A DNA stretch of 64,000 nucleotides, from the NCBI RefSeq assembly GCF_000429785.1, contig NZ_AUCN01000017.1, positions 62,001-126,000 on the forward strand, in the 5' to 3' direction. A model generated the notes under the pieces. That model searched no databases, was not told the DNA's origin, and saw only the letters and a list, made by a program, of their open reading frames with translations. Shown here piece after piece: positions 46,510 through 56,648 of this stretch. Position numbers and translations under genes: made by a program. This DNA comes from Chitinibacter tainanensis DSM 15459 (GTDB lineage: Bacteria > Pseudomonadota > Gammaproteobacteria > Burkholderiales > Chitinibacteraceae). Positions within the stretch are counted from its first letter, which is position 1. The number at the start of each line of letters is the position of its first letter.

Positions 46510-46514
46510 GAGGA
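46510..46514 (+). promoter_or_regulatory. Ribosome binding site of the thrS leader peptide
   Basis: GAGGA stands six bases before the leader ATG at 46521, stronger than many chromosomal RBSs, and starts only 8 bases after the tRNA CCA end. Confidence 0.75.
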
Positions 46515-46520
46515 CAAGAC

Positions 46521-46565
46521 ATGCAACGAACGACAACAACAACCGTTTCTACTCAGAATGGTTAG
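46521..46565 (+). CDS. Threonine-rich leader peptide of thrS
   Basis: 14 codons encoding MQRTTTTTVSTQNG, stop TAG. Six of the fourteen residues are Thr: codons 4-8 in a row (ACG, ACA, ACA, ACA, ACC) and codon 11 (ACT). It has an excellent SD (GAGGA, six bases from the ATG). It is too short to be a normal protein gene; its role would be to report charged tRNA-Thr through ribosome position, controlling thrS. Confidence 0.75.
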   Translation: MQRTTTTTVSTQNG

Positions 46566-46587
46566 CCGTTTGCAGTCTTGTTAAATG

Positions 46588-46616
46588 AAAGTGCGGCTAG
46601 TCCGCACTTTTTTTTT
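46588..46616 (+). terminator. Intrinsic terminator in front of thrS (attenuator)
   Basis: AAAGTGCGG, loop CTAGT, CCGCAC followed by nine T residues; six GC-rich base pairs extended by three A-U. It also serves as the 3' terminator of the tRNA-Val transcript. No other terminator or promoter lies between it and the thrS ATG 47 bp downstream. Confidence 0.9.
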
Positions 46617-46663
46617 GCTTAATTCTGGCCGTTGTGGCCGCTCACCGTGTAAAGGCGGAAATC

Positions 46664-48568
46664 ATGCCCGTAGTGACTCTTCCAGATGGCTCGCAGCGCC
46701 AATTTGAATCTGCGGTAACTATTGCTGAAGTGGCGGCCAGTATTGGTGCCGGGCTGGCACGTGCCGCGCTGGCTGGTAAGGTTGATGGTCGCTTGGTGGA
46801 TACCAGCTATCTGATCGAACAAGATGTACAGCTGGCCATCGTCACGGATAAAGATGCCGACGGCTTGGAAGTGATTCGCCACTCCACGGCCCACTTGTTG
46901 GCGTATGCGGTGAAACAGCTGTTTCCAACTGCCCAAGTTACGATTGGCCCCGTGATCGAGAATGGCTTTTACTACGATTTTTCGTATGAGCGCCCATTTA
47001 CACCAGAAGACCTGCAAGCCATTGAAAAGAAAATGCAGGAGCTGGTTAAGAAAGACATCCCCGTTGAGCGCTATGAGTTATCGCGCGATGAGGCAGTGGC
47101 TTATTTCAAAGGCATTGGTGAGCATTACAAGGCCGAGATCATTGAATCGATTCCGGCCGATCAGGTGCTGAGCTTGTACCGCGAGGGTGAATTTACTGAT
47201 CTGTGTCGCGGTCCGCACGTGCCTTCGACAGGCAAGTTGAAAGTATTCAAGCTGATGAAAGTAGCTGGCGCCTACTGGCGCGGGGATAGCAAGAATGAAA
47301 TGCTGACCCGCGTTTACGGCACGGCTTGGGCAAAAAAAGAAGATATGGAGCAATATCTCCATATGCTGGAAGAAGCTGAAAAACGTGATCACCGTAAAAT
47401 CGGCAAACAGCTTGATTTGTTCCATATGCAAGACGAAGCCCCCGGGATGGTGTTCTGGCATCCGAAAGGCTGGACTTTGTGGCAAACCATCGAGCAATAT
47501 ATGCGCCGCAAGCTTGGGCAGCATGGCTATGAAGAAATCCGCACCCCCATGGTGATGGATCGTACTTTGTGGGAAAAATCTGGCCACTGGGAAAACTACC
47601 GCGAAGGCATGTTTACCACCGAGTCGGAAAAGCGCGACTATGCCGTGAAGCCAATGAATTGCCCGGGCCACATTCAAGTGTTTAACCAAGGCTTGCGCTC
47701 GTATCGCGATTTGCCGTTGCGTTACGCCGAGTTTGGCTCTTGCCACCGTAATGAGCCATCGGGCTCACTGCATGGCATTATGCGGGTGCGTGGTTTTGTG
47801 CAAGATGATGCGCATATTTTCTGTACCGAAGAGCAGGTGCAGGCTGAAGCCGCCAAATTCATCGATCTCTTAAAAGAAGTTTATGCTGACTTTGGTTTTG
47901 ATGAGATCCTGGTCAAGCTGTCGACTCGCCCAGAAAAACGAGTAGGTACCGAAGAAGCTTGGGATAAAGCCGAGGCAGCACTGGCAGCCGCGTTGCAATC
48001 CAAAGGCCTAGAGTTCGAATATCTGCCGGGTGAGGGAGCATTCTACGGCCCGAAAATTGAGTTCACCCTTAAAGATTGCTTGGGCCGCTTGTGGCAGTGC
48101 GGCACCTTGCAGATCGATCCGAACTTGCCAGAGCGCTTGGGCGCGGAATACGTCGGTGAAGATAATGCCAAACATCGGCCGATTATGCTGCACCGCGCGG
48201 TACTGGGCTCGCTCGAGCGTTTTATTGGTATTTTGATTGAAAATCATGCTGGTGCATTCCCAACTTGGTTGGCGCCTGTGCAGCTGGTAGTGATGAATAT
48301 CTCTGAATCTCAGCGTGAATATGCCCAACAAGTGACCGCCCGTCTTACGCAAAGCGGCCTGCGGGCAATTGCTGACTTGAGAAATGAGAAAATAACCTAT
48401 AAAATTCGCGAACATAGCTTGCAACGCCTTCCTTACCAACTAATCATTGGTGATAAAGAGCGCGATGCAGGGTTGGTGGCCGTGCGTAAACGCAATGGCG
48501 AAGACTTGGGGCAAATGACCGTGGAAGCGTTAATCGCGCTGATTCAGGCCGAGTTGCCACAAGCCTAA
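46664..48568 (+). CDS. thrS: Threonyl-tRNA synthetase
   Basis: 634 residues, near the usual 640. TGS domain ([41 protein letters not shown]), editing domain with zinc-like motif [16 protein letters not shown] and CRGPHV, catalytic class II core with [10 protein letters not shown] (zinc Cys), [35 protein letters not shown] and [22 protein letters not shown], and the anticodon-binding domain. The ATG at 46664 has AAGGCGGAA before it; a GTG 30 bases upstream is rejected. Its expression seems to depend on read-through of the attenuator just upstream. infC starts 48 bp after its stop. Confidence 0.98.
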   Translation: MPVVTLPDGSQRQFESAVTIAEVAASIGAGLARAALAGKVDGRLVDTSYLIEQDVQLAIVTDKDADGLEVIRHSTAHLLAYAVKQLFPTAQVTIGPVIENGFYYDFSYERPFTPEDLQAIEKKMQELVKKDIPVERYELSRDEAVAYFKGIGEHYKAEIIESIPADQVLSLYREGEFTDLCRGPHVPSTGKLKVFKLMKVAGAYWRGDSKNEMLTRVYGTAWAKKEDMEQYLHMLEEAEKRDHRKIGKQLDLFHMQDEAPGMVFWHPKGWTLWQTIEQYMRRKLGQHGYEEIRTPMVMDRTLWEKSGHWENYREGMFTTESEKRDYAVKPMNCPGHIQVFNQGLRSYRDLPLRYAEFGSCHRNEPSGSLHGIMRVRGFVQDDAHIFCTEEQVQAEAAKFIDLLKEVYADFGFDEILVKLSTRPEKRVGTEEAWDKAEAALAAALQSKGLEFEYLPGEGAFYGPKIEFTLKDCLGRLWQCGTLQIDPNLPERLGAEYVGEDNAKHRPIMLHRAVLGSLERFIGILIENHAGAFPTWLAPVQLVVMNISESQREYAQQVTARLTQSGLRAIADLRNEKITYKIREHSLQRLPYQLIIGDKERDAGLVAVRKRNGEDLGQMTVEALIALIQAELPQA

Positions 48569-48616
48569 GCCATGCCGAGGCACGGTTTTGTTTTTGAATG
48601 ACTTGGAGTAAAGACA

Positions 48617-49138
48617 ATAGCTGCTCAGGACAAAGGCCCGCGGATCAATGGTGAGATCACCGCGCGCGAAATTCGTTTACAAGGTGTGGATGGCGAACAA
48701 CTCGGTATTGTTACGCTGAATCAAGCGCTTCAAATGGCTGAAGAAGCGGACGTAGATCTGGTTGAGATCGCGCCAACTGCGCAGCCACCGGTGTGCCGAC
48801 TGATGGATTACGGCAAATACCGTTACGAAGAGGCCAAGAAGAAGCACGCTGCCAAGCTCAAGCAAAAACAGGTTCAGGTCAAAGAGATCAAACTCCGTCC
48901 AGGTACTGACGAAAACGACTACCAAGTTAAATTGCGTAGCGCGATTCGTTTCCTGAACGATGGTGATAAGTGCAAATTCACGCTGCGTTTCCGCGGTCGT
49001 GAAATGGCCCACCAAGAACTCGGTATGGCCCAGCTGAAACGTGTTGAAGCCGACTTGCTGGAACTGGCGACCGTTGAGCAACATCCCAAGCTGGAAGGCC
49101 GGCAAATGGTGATGATGCTGGCACCGAAGAAAAAATAA
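48617..49138 (+). CDS. infC: Translation initiation factor IF-3, starting at AUA
   Basis: 173 residues. The conserved N-terminus ([20 protein letters not shown]) is encoded from an in-frame ATA at 48617, with GGAG eight bases upstream, while the next ATG in frame (48686) would delete the first 23 residues, including conserved ones. The in-frame codons before the ATA include no ATG, GTG or TTG before a stop. Non-canonical initiation of infC is used in E. coli (AUU) so that IF-3 discriminates against its own mRNA; AUA would work in the same way. Other motifs: [31 protein letters not shown]. Confidence 0.95.
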   Translation: MAAQDKGPRINGEITAREIRLQGVDGEQLGIVTLNQALQMAEEADVDLVEIAPTAQPPVCRLMDYGKYRYEEAKKKHAAKLKQKQVQVKEIKLRPGTDENDYQVKLRSAIRFLNDGDKCKFTLRFRGREMAHQELGMAQLKRVEADLLELATVEQHPKLEGRQMVMMLAPKKK

Positions 49139-49145
49139 CGGACTG

Positions 49146-49193
49146 ACGACTGTGTCTGTTAAGGAATGGGCGTAAGCCCCGACCAACAGTCGT
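49146..49193 (+). promoter_or_regulatory. Structured infC-rpmI intercistronic leader (candidate L20 operator)
   Basis: ACGACTGT (49146-49153) pairs with ACAGTCGT (49186-49193); inside it GGGC-GTAA-GCCC (49168-49179) forms a GNRA-tetraloop hairpin. In E. coli the rpmI leader binds L20 (RplT) to repress translation of rpmI-rplT, so the position fits a similar role. Sequence identity to the E. coli site is not established. Confidence 0.45.
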
Positions 49194-49274
49194 AACATAA
49201 GCGTGGTGGCAGGTATTAAGCACTGGGTAACCAGACGCCTGTCGCCTGATCTAACAGCTCATCGGAGCAATGCA

Positions 49275-49472
49275 ATGCCTAAGATGAAAACCAAGAGCAG
49301 CGCAAAAAAGCGCTTCAAAGTGCTTGGCAGCGGTGGTGTTAAGCGCGGTCACGCGTTCAAACGCCACATCTTGACCAAGAAAACCACTAAAACCAAGCGT
49401 CAATTGCGCGGTACCTCTATGGTCGACGCGACCAATATGGGTCACGTTCGTGCAATGTTGCCTTACGCTTAA
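49275..49472 (+). CDS. rpmI: 50S ribosomal protein L35
   Basis: 65 residues: [20 protein letters not shown] is the family start, then [24 protein letters not shown]. Very basic and small, as expected. It starts at ATG 49275 after CGGAG. It forms a unit with rplT. Confidence 0.97.
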   Translation: MPKMKTKSSAKKRFKVLGSGGVKRGHAFKRHILTKKTTKTKRQLRGTSMVDATNMGHVRAMLPYA

Positions 49473-49487
49473 CCAAGGAGAAGAACC

Positions 49488-49847
49488 ATGCCTCGCGTTA
49501 AACGTGGTGTAACCGCACGTGCTCGTCACAAAAAAGTATTTGCCCTCGCTAAGGGTTTCCGTGGTCGTCGTAAGAACGTCTATCGCGTCGCCAAACAGGC
49601 GGTGATGAAAGCCGGTCAATACGCATACCGTGACCGTCGTCAGAAAAAACGTCAATTCCGTCAATTGTGGATCGCGCGTATCAACGCCGCTTCACGTGAG
49701 TGCGGTCTGGCGTACAGCCGCTTCATGAACGGCCTGAAAAAGGCTGGCATCGTGGTTGACCGTAAAGTGTTGGCTGACTTGGCTGTATTCGACAAACCAG
49801 CTTTTGCTGCTTTTGTTGAAAAAGCTAAAGCTAGTCTCGCTGCCTAA
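49488..49847 (+). CDS. rplT: 50S ribosomal protein L20
   Basis: 119 residues: [68 protein letters not shown], the standard L20 sequence with a basic N-terminal extension and folded C-terminal domain. It binds 23S rRNA in early assembly and can repress its own operon. A terminator follows directly. Confidence 0.98.
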   Translation: MPRVKRGVTARARHKKVFALAKGFRGRRKNVYRVAKQAVMKAGQYAYRDRRQKKRQFRQLWIARINAASRECGLAYSRFMNGLKKAGIVVDRKVLADLAVFDKPAFAAFVEKAKASLAA

Positions 49848-49863
49848 TCGGTTCTGCTGATGA

Positions 49864-49891
49864 GAAGGGAGGCTTAGCCTCCCTTTTTTAA
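49864..49891 (+). terminator. Intrinsic terminator after rplT
   Basis: AAGGGAGGC/GCCTCCCTT with a TTA loop, then TTTTTAATT. Confidence 0.9.
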
Positions 49892-51022
<1,131 letters not shown>

Positions 51023-51032
51023 GCCGTGCAAA

Positions 51033-53387
51033 ATGAAATTCTCTGAACTGTGGTTACGCAGCTGGGTGAACCCAGCTATCAACTCGGATGAATTGTCGCA
51101 CTTGCTGACAATGGCCGGGCTGGAAGTAGAAGAAAACGAGCCTGCCGCACCGGAATTTACCTCGGTGGTCATCGCCGAAGTGCTGTCGGTGACTAAGCAC
51201 CCTGATGCTGATCGACTGAATGTGTGTTCGGTTAATGTTGGCGAAGCCGAGCCGTTGCAGATTGTCTGCGGTGCGCCCAATGTGGCCGCCGGCCTGAAAG
51301 TGCCGTGTGCCCGGGTAGGTGCAGTGCTGCCAGGCGACTTTAAAATCAAGCAAGCCAAAGTCCGTGGCATCGAATCATCGGGCATGTTGTGCTCAGGCGA
51401 TGAGCTGGGTATGCCATCCGATGTAGATGGCCTGCTGATTTTGCCGGCCGATGCGCCAGTGGGTACTCCTTTGCGCGATTATCTGACGCTGGATGATCGC
51501 CTGATGACCCTCAAGCTCACGCCTAATCGTTGCGATTGTTTGTCAATCCGCGGCCTGGCCCGCGAAGTGGCGGCGCTAACCAAAGCGCCTCTGCACGCGG
51601 TCGATACGCCGGCGGTGGCGGTAACGAGCACGCTACAGCGCCAAGTGAAACTCGATGCGGGTGATGCCTGCCCCCGGTATGCTGGTCGAGTGATTGCTGG
51701 CGTTAATCAAGCGGCGCATACCCCCGATTGGATGAAGCAGCGCCTCGAGCGTTGCGGTGTGCGTCCGATTTCTGCGATTGTCGACGTCACCAACTATGTG
51801 CTGCTCGAGCTTGGGCAGCCGATGCATGCCTTTGATCTGGCCAAGCTGGAAGGCGACATTCAGGTGCGCTTCGCCAAAGCGGGCGAGCAGATCAAGCTGC
51901 TGAACGACAAAGAATTGGCTCTCACCGACGATCTCTTGGTGATCGCCGATGAGGCAAAACCCGTGGCCTTGGCCGGGATTATGGGCGGTGCGGACACCAG
52001 CGTAGAAGCCGGTTGTACCGATATTTTCCTTGAGTCGGCCTTCTTTGCGCCCAATGTGATCGCCGGTAAAGGCCGTCGCTTTGGTTTCTCGTCGGATTCG
52101 AGCCATCGCTTTGAGCGTGGTGTGGATTTTGGCTATGTGCGGGAAGCGCTGGAGCGCGCCACGGCCTTGATTATTGATATTTGCGGTGGCGCTGCCGGCC
52201 CGATTACCGAGGCCTTGGCAGAATTGCCAGCGCGCCCAGCTGTGGCCTTGCGCGTATCCCGCGTGGCCAAAGTTTTGGGCGTCCAGCTACCAGCGGCGGA
52301 AATCTTAGATTTGTTGCTGGGGCTGGGCCTGCGTAGCAGCTTGGCTGGCGATGTGATCACCGTAACGCCACCATCGTATCGCTTTGATATCGAAATCGAA
52401 GAAGACCTGATCGAAGAAGTAGCACGGGTTTACGGTTACGATCGGATTCCGGTGGCGGCATCTAACGCCAAAATGGCGATGTTGCCGCAAGCAGGGCATC
52501 TGCGTAGTAAACACAGCCTGAAGCAAATTTTAGCTGGCCGTGGTTACCAAGAGGCAATCAATTACGCCTTTGTGGAAGCGCAGTGGGAAGCCGATTTTGC
52601 TGCCAATGCCGCGCCGATCAAGCTGATTAACCCCATCGCGAGCCAAATGAGCGTGATGCGCTCAACGCTGCTGGGTGGGCTGATTGCCGGCCTGCAACAC
52701 AATATCAATCGCAAGCAAGACCGCGTGCGCCTGTTTGAGCTGGCCCGCGTGTTCAATGGCCTGGCCGCCGACACTCAACCGGAAAAAATCGCCGCCCTGG
52801 CATGGGGCGGGCGCTTTGCTGAGCAGTGGGGCGCGGGCAAAGAGCGGGTTGATTTCTTTGACGTAAAAGCCGACGTGGAAGCGCTGCTGGCGCCGCGTGT
52901 GGCCGAATTCCGCCGCGCCAATCATCCTGCCCTGCACCCAGGCCGCAGTGCCGAAGTGGTGCTGAACGGGCAGGTGATCGGCGTGCTGGGCGAATTGCAT
53001 CCACAGTGGGTCCAGCAATACAGCCTGGTGCATGCGCCGGTGGTGTTTGAGCTGGATGTGGCCGCGCTCACACAAGTCGATAAATTAAAAGCCAGCGCAG
53101 TGTCTAAATTCCAGCCCGTGCGCCGTGATTTGGCCCTGCTGATGGATGAAGCCGTAACGGTGGCGGAGCTGAAAGCAGCTTTTGCCAGCGCCAAGCAAGC
53201 CATCGTGGCGGAAGTGGAAGTCTTTGACGTTTATCGCGGCAAAGGCTTGCCAGAAGGGAAAAAGAGCCTTGCATTCAAAGTGTTATTGCAAGATACTCAC
53301 AAAACTTTAACTGATGAAGAAGTCGATGCTGCCATGACAGCATTGCTGAAGAAGGCAGAGAAATGCGGCGCGATCTTGAGAACATAA
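51033..53387 (+). CDS. pheT: Phenylalanyl-tRNA synthetase beta subunit
   Basis: 784 residues. N-terminal [34 protein letters not shown], tRNA-binding OB domain ([29 protein letters not shown]), B3/B4 editing domain, B5 ([25 protein letters not shown]), and a C-terminal anticodon-binding FDX domain ([23 protein letters not shown]). Its TAA overlaps the ihfA ATG, implying coupled translation. Confidence 0.97.
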   Translation: MKFSELWLRSWVNPAINSDELSHLLTMAGLEVEENEPAAPEFTSVVIAEVLSVTKHPDADRLNVCSVNVGEAEPLQIVCGAPNVAAGLKVPCARVGAVLPGDFKIKQAKVRGIESSGMLCSGDELGMPSDVDGLLILPADAPVGTPLRDYLTLDDRLMTLKLTPNRCDCLSIRGLAREVAALTKAPLHAVDTPAVAVTSTLQRQVKLDAGDACPRYAGRVIAGVNQAAHTPDWMKQRLERCGVRPISAIVDVTNYVLLELGQPMHAFDLAKLEGDIQVRFAKAGEQIKLLNDKELALTDDLLVIADEAKPVALAGIMGGADTSVEAGCTDIFLESAFFAPNVIAGKGRRFGFSSDSSHRFERGVDFGYVREALERATALIIDICGGAAGPITEALAELPARPAVALRVSRVAKVLGVQLPAAEILDLLLGLGLRSSLAGDVITVTPPSYRFDIEIEEDLIEEVARVYGYDRIPVAASNAKMAMLPQAGHLRSKHSLKQILAGRGYQEAINYAFVEAQWEADFAANAAPIKLINPIASQMSVMRSTLLGGLIAGLQHNINRKQDRVRLFELARVFNGLAADTQPEKIAALAWGGRFAEQWGAGKERVDFFDVKADVEALLAPRVAEFRRANHPALHPGRSAEVVLNGQVIGVLGELHPQWVQQYSLVHAPVVFELDVAALTQVDKLKASAVSKFQPVRRDLALLMDEAVTVAELKAAFASAKQAIVAEVEVFDVYRGKGLPEGKKSLAFKVLLQDTHKTLTDEEVDAAMTALLKKAEKCGAILRT

Positions 53388-53725
53388 TGCAATACGAAGC
53401 CCCTACCCTCACGCTGACCAAGGCCGATCTGGCCGATATGCTGTTTGACAAAGTAGGTTTGAACAAACGGGAAGCCAAAGACATGGTCGAGGCTTTTTTC
53501 GATGAAATCCGCAATGCCCTCGCGGAAGGTGATTCGGTGAAATTGTCGGGTTTTGGCAATTTCCAGCTACGTGAAAAACCGCAGCGCCCGGGTCGCAATC
53601 CAAAAACCGGGGAAGAGATTCCGATTTCAGCCCGTCGCGTGGTGACCTTCCACGCCAGCCAGAAACTCAAAGGAATGGTTGAAGTTCACTATGCAAAACT
53701 CCAGCAGCGTTATTCCAACCAGTGA
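53387..53725 (+). CDS. ihfA: Integration host factor alpha subunit
   Basis: 112 residues: [92 protein letters not shown]. The [10 protein letters not shown] arm with the conserved Pro intercalates in DNA. It bends DNA with IhfB. The first ATG (53387) overlaps the pheT stop (TAATG). The 3' end overlaps the merR start. Confidence 0.97.
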   Translation: MQYEAPTLTLTKADLADMLFDKVGLNKREAKDMVEAFFDEIRNALAEGDSVKLSGFGNFQLREKPQRPGRNPKTGEEIPISARRVVTFHASQKLKGMVEVHYAKLQQRYSNQ

Positions 53726-54059
53726 TTTGCCGCCGATTCCAGCCAAACGCTACTTCACCATCGGTGAAGTCAGCGATTTGTGCGGGGTGAAGCCGCATGT
53801 ACTGCGCTACTGGGAGCAGGAGTTTACCCAGCTTAAGCCGGTGAAACGGCGCGGCAACCGCCGCTATTACCAGCATCATGAAGTCTTGCTGGTGCGGCGG
53901 ATTCGGTCGCTGCTGTATGAGCAGGGCTTTACCATCAGCGGGGCACGTAATCAGCTGGGCACTTTACTCAGCGAGGCCGACCACGCGGGCAATGGCGAGA
54001 TTTCTCTCACCGAAATCCGCCACGAAATCGAAGACCTGCTGGCCTGGCTGGAAGATTAA
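53691..54059 (+). CDS. MerR family transcriptional regulator
   Basis: 122 residues: an N-terminal MerR winged helix ([71 protein letters not shown]) and a short C-terminal helical tail with no Cys ligands, so metal sensing is unlikely. This MerR gene after ihfA is widely conserved in Beta- and Gammaproteobacteria, but its regulon is unclear. It overlaps the end of ihfA by 35 bp (start ATG 53691). Confidence 0.93.
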   Translation: MQNSSSVIPTSDLPPIPAKRYFTIGEVSDLCGVKPHVLRYWEQEFTQLKPVKRRGNRRYYQHHEVLLVRRIRSLLYEQGFTISGARNQLGTLLSEADHAGNGEISLTEIRHEIEDLLAWLED

Positions 54060-54077
54060 ACGGCCAGCTTACCCTAG

Positions 54078-54108
54078 AGGCCAATGCCGCGGCATTGGCC
54101 TTTTTCTT
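54078..54108 (+). terminator. Intrinsic terminator after merR
   Basis: GGCCAATGCC/GGCATTGGCC, perfect stem with a 2-base centre, then TTTTTC. Confidence 0.85.
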
Positions 54109-54165
54109 GGCCGAACCACCCGCGCAAGCAGGTAAAATAACGGCAACCTACACGCAGAGAACAGC

Positions 54166-54909
54166 ATGCGGCAGATTTTTCTCGATACTGAAACCACCGG
54201 TTTGCGGGTGGAAGATGGCAACCGGATTCTAGAAATCGCAGCGGTTGAAATGATCGATCGCAAGCTCTCGCCCGCCGAGCGGCATTTGCATCGCTATATC
54301 AACCCGGAACGTGATTCGGAAGAGGGCGCGCTGAATGTTCACGGCTTAAGCACCGAATTTTTGCGCGATAAGCCCAAATTCGAGCAGATCGTCGATGAAT
54401 TTCTGGCCTTTGTCACCGATGCCGAGCTGATTATTCATAACGCCCCGTTTGACGTGGGCTACCTGAATATGGAGCTGGGCCGCTTGGGCCGCGGCAAGAT
54501 TCAAGATTACGTCGACAAGATTACCGACACGCTGGCCATGGCCAAAGACTTGTGGCCGGGCAAACGCAATAGCCTTGATGCCCTCTGCGATCGCTACGAA
54601 GTCGATCGCTCGGGGCGGACTTTGCACGGCGCGCTGATCGACTGCGAGCTCTTGGCCGAAGTGTATATGGCGATGACCCGCGGGCAAGATAGCCTGCTGA
54701 TCGACTTTGCCCCCAGTGTGGAAGAGGCCGCCAGTAACGCCGCCCGCCGTAGCGCCCGCGCGCCGCTCAAATTGGCCAGCGTTAGTGCCGAAGATCTGGC
54801 CGCCCATCAGGCCTATTTGGCTGAACTCGATAAAATCGTCAAAGGTGATTGCCTGTGGCGTACCTATGATCCGCTGCCGCCTGCAAGCGATGCAGGTGAG
54901 GCGGCCTAA
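54166..54909 (+). CDS. dnaQ: DNA polymerase III epsilon subunit (3'-5' exonuclease)
   Basis: 247 residues with DEDDh exonuclease motifs: FLDTETTGLRVEDG (ExoI, Asp and Glu), IHNAPFDVGYLNMEL (ExoII, Asp), and HGALIDCELLAEVY (ExoIII, His and Asp). The C-terminal tail (LAELDKIVKGDCLW) resembles the segment that binds the alpha subunit. It proofreads for replication. It is followed without a gap by the TPR-protein gene. Confidence 0.96.
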   Translation: MRQIFLDTETTGLRVEDGNRILEIAAVEMIDRKLSPAERHLHRYINPERDSEEGALNVHGLSTEFLRDKPKFEQIVDEFLAFVTDAELIIHNAPFDVGYLNMELGRLGRGKIQDYVDKITDTLAMAKDLWPGKRNSLDALCDRYEVDRSGRTLHGALIDCELLAEVYMAMTRGQDSLLIDFAPSVEEAASNAARRSARAPLKLASVSAEDLAAHQAYLAELDKIVKGDCLWRTYDPLPPASDAGEAA

Positions 54910-55746
54910 ATGAGCGTTTGCATGAATACCACCGAACTCAAAGCCGCCGCGCAGCAAGCGTGGGAAGACGACGATCTGGCCCAAGCCGAGCAGCATTTTC
55001 TGGCGGCGCTGGCCATCGACGAGCAGGACGCCGGCACGCATTATGAGCTGGCCCTGCTGTATAAAAACATGGAGCCCAGTAATTGGGCCAAAGCCCAGCA
55101 GCACAACGCCCGTGCGCTGGCCCTGAACCCCAGCGACGAAGCCGCCGCCTGGAATCTCGGCCTCGCCGCCACCGCCAACCGCGATTGGGCCACGGCCGCC
55201 GCCGCCTGGACCGCCTTTGGCGAGCCCGCCACGGCCGAGCAACTGGTGCAAGCGCAGCCCGGCGCCGAAATCGCCATTCGCATCCGGCTGGATAAACAGC
55301 AGGAAGTCATCTTCGCCCATCGCCTCGACCCTGCCCGTGCGCTGGTTACCGGTATTCCGCTGCCCGATCTGGGCATCGGTCATGGCGATATCCTGTTGCT
55401 CGATGCCGTACCGCGCGGTGTGCGAGAGAAAAACGGCATCAGCTATCCGGTATATGAAGTGCTTGAACGTTGGCAAGCAGGTACCCCTGCCACGTATGTG
55501 CTGGAAGCCGAAGTACCTGATGAGGCTGCGCAAGATACCCTCTTTAAGCTCGCGGCTGAGCATCAGCTGCCTGTGGCGGACTTTGATTTCAATGTCGCCA
55601 GCGAAGCCCCGAAATGGCTGGTGGTGCGCCAATACGGCGTCGCCGCCGATGAAGATCAGCCCGTGGCCGATCTGATCGCTGCATGGCTCACTACGCGTAG
55701 CGATGTGATTATTCGCGATGTGTACGTGGCGTATCCGGAAGAGTAA
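54910..55746 (+). CDS. TPR-containing protein of unknown function
   Basis: 278 residues. Two to three tetratricopeptide-like repeats in the first 110 residues (AWEDDDLAQAEQHFLAALAIDEQDAGTHYELALLY, WAKAQQHNARALALNPSDEAAAWNLGLAA), then a separate alpha/beta part (IAIRIRLDKQQEVIFAHRLDPARALVTGIPLPDLGIGHGDILLLDAVPRGVREKNGISYPVYEVLERW) with no family I recognise. There is no signal peptide, so it is probably cytosolic. ATG directly follows the dnaQ stop; a second ATG at 54922 is possible. Confidence 0.8.
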   Translation: MSVCMNTTELKAAAQQAWEDDDLAQAEQHFLAALAIDEQDAGTHYELALLYKNMEPSNWAKAQQHNARALALNPSDEAAAWNLGLAATANRDWATAAAAWTAFGEPATAEQLVQAQPGAEIAIRIRLDKQQEVIFAHRLDPARALVTGIPLPDLGIGHGDILLLDAVPRGVREKNGISYPVYEVLERWQAGTPATYVLEAEVPDEAAQDTLFKLAAEHQLPVADFDFNVASEAPKWLVVRQYGVAADEDQPVADLIAAWLTTRSDVIIRDVYVAYPEE

Positions 55747-55913
55747 AACCGAGGCTACGCAGGCCGGATTTGGTGTTTGCCAAATTTGGCCTATTCAAGC
55801 TCAACCACAGCCGCATGCCTGTATTGACTGCGGGTCTTCGGTTTTAGGGAGCTTTGCTTTAGCCTACTTGCTCGCCTAGGCGGGCTCAATTGACGAATGT
55901 GTTGCCATCCACG

Positions 55914-56609
55914 ATGAAAAAAATTGCCTTGGTGCCCGCCGCCGGTAGCGGCAGCCGCATGGCCAGCGCCACACCGAAACAATACCTTGATCTACTAGGC
56001 CAGCCGTTGATCGCGTACACGCTGCGCGCGCTGCTTGGCGCGGCGCAGATTGATCAGGTCGTCGTCGTGATTTCGCCTGAAGACGAATGGTGGGGCAGCT
56101 ATGATTGGGCGGCTTTGCTCGGCAGTCTAGAGCGCCTGCAGGTGTTGCGCGTTGGTGGCGCGAGCCGCGCCGAGTCGGTGTTGAATGGCTTGGCTGCAAT
56201 CGATGCTGCCGATGGGAGCTGGGTGCTGGTGCACGACGCAGCGCGGCCTTGCCTGACCAGCGCGCAGGTGGATAGCATGATTACCCAGCTAGAGTATGAT
56301 CCGGTAGGCGGCATCCTGGCTGTGCCAGTGGCTGATACCCTGAAGATTGCAGCGGCAGAACAACGCATTGCGCGCACCACACCACGCGATGGCCTGTGGC
56401 AAGCGCAAACCCCACAGATGTTCCGGCACGGTGAATTACTGGCCGCGCTGCAAGACGCCTTACCCGGTCACGTGACAGAGATCACTGACGAAGCCAGCGC
56501 CCTCGAACGCCTTGGTAAATCACCCAAGCTAATTATGGGTAGCCCGTGGAATTTGAAAGTGACTTATCCGCAGGATTTAGAATTGGCGAGTTTATTGTTG
56601 CAGCGCTAA
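55914..56609 (+). CDS. ispD: 2-C-methyl-D-erythritol 4-phosphate cytidylyltransferase
   Basis: 231 residues: the N-terminal nucleotide-binding KKIALVPAAGSGSRMASATPKQYLDLLG, then RVGGASRAESVLNGL, VLVHDAARPCLTSAQV, and PRDGLWQAQTPQMFR. It forms CDP-ME from MEP and CTP in isoprenoid synthesis. ATG 55914 gives the canonical start. It is separated from ispF by the following small exported protein gene; ispDF are usually adjacent or fused. Confidence 0.96.
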   Translation: MKKIALVPAAGSGSRMASATPKQYLDLLGQPLIAYTLRALLGAAQIDQVVVVISPEDEWWGSYDWAALLGSLERLQVLRVGGASRAESVLNGLAAIDAADGSWVLVHDAARPCLTSAQVDSMITQLEYDPVGGILAVPVADTLKIAAAEQRIARTTPRDGLWQAQTPQMFRHGELLAALQDALPGHVTEITDEASALERLGKSPKLIMGSPWNLKVTYPQDLELASLLLQR

Positions 56610-56648
56610 AGCCTTCATCTCATTTCGTTCTTAATCTGGAGCACAACC

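Larger units (their letters stand above)
46514..46616 (+). promoter_or_regulatory. Predicted threonine-responsive transcription attenuator of thrS
   Basis: Three competing helices can be drawn. Protector: 46514-46520 with 46575-46581 (7 bp) and 46522-46526 with 46570-46574 (5 bp). Antiterminator: 46560-46568 with 46594-46602 (9 bp, two wobble pairs), whose 5' arm covers the leader stop codon TAG. Terminator: 46591-46596 with 46602-46607 plus flanking A-U pairs, then nine T. A ribosome stalled at the Thr codons (46530-46544) would leave the antiterminator arm free; one that reaches the stop would mask it and let the terminator form. This is the logic of the thr and his attenuators. The mechanism is inferred. 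Confidence 0.75.

Noticed and set aside
54346-55632. A 428-codon minus-strand reading frame opposite dnaQ and the TPR gene
   Set aside because: Its protein is Gly/Gln-rich with no recognisable domain, and the plus strand carries clear exonuclease motifs; codon-bias shadow of GC-rich genes.
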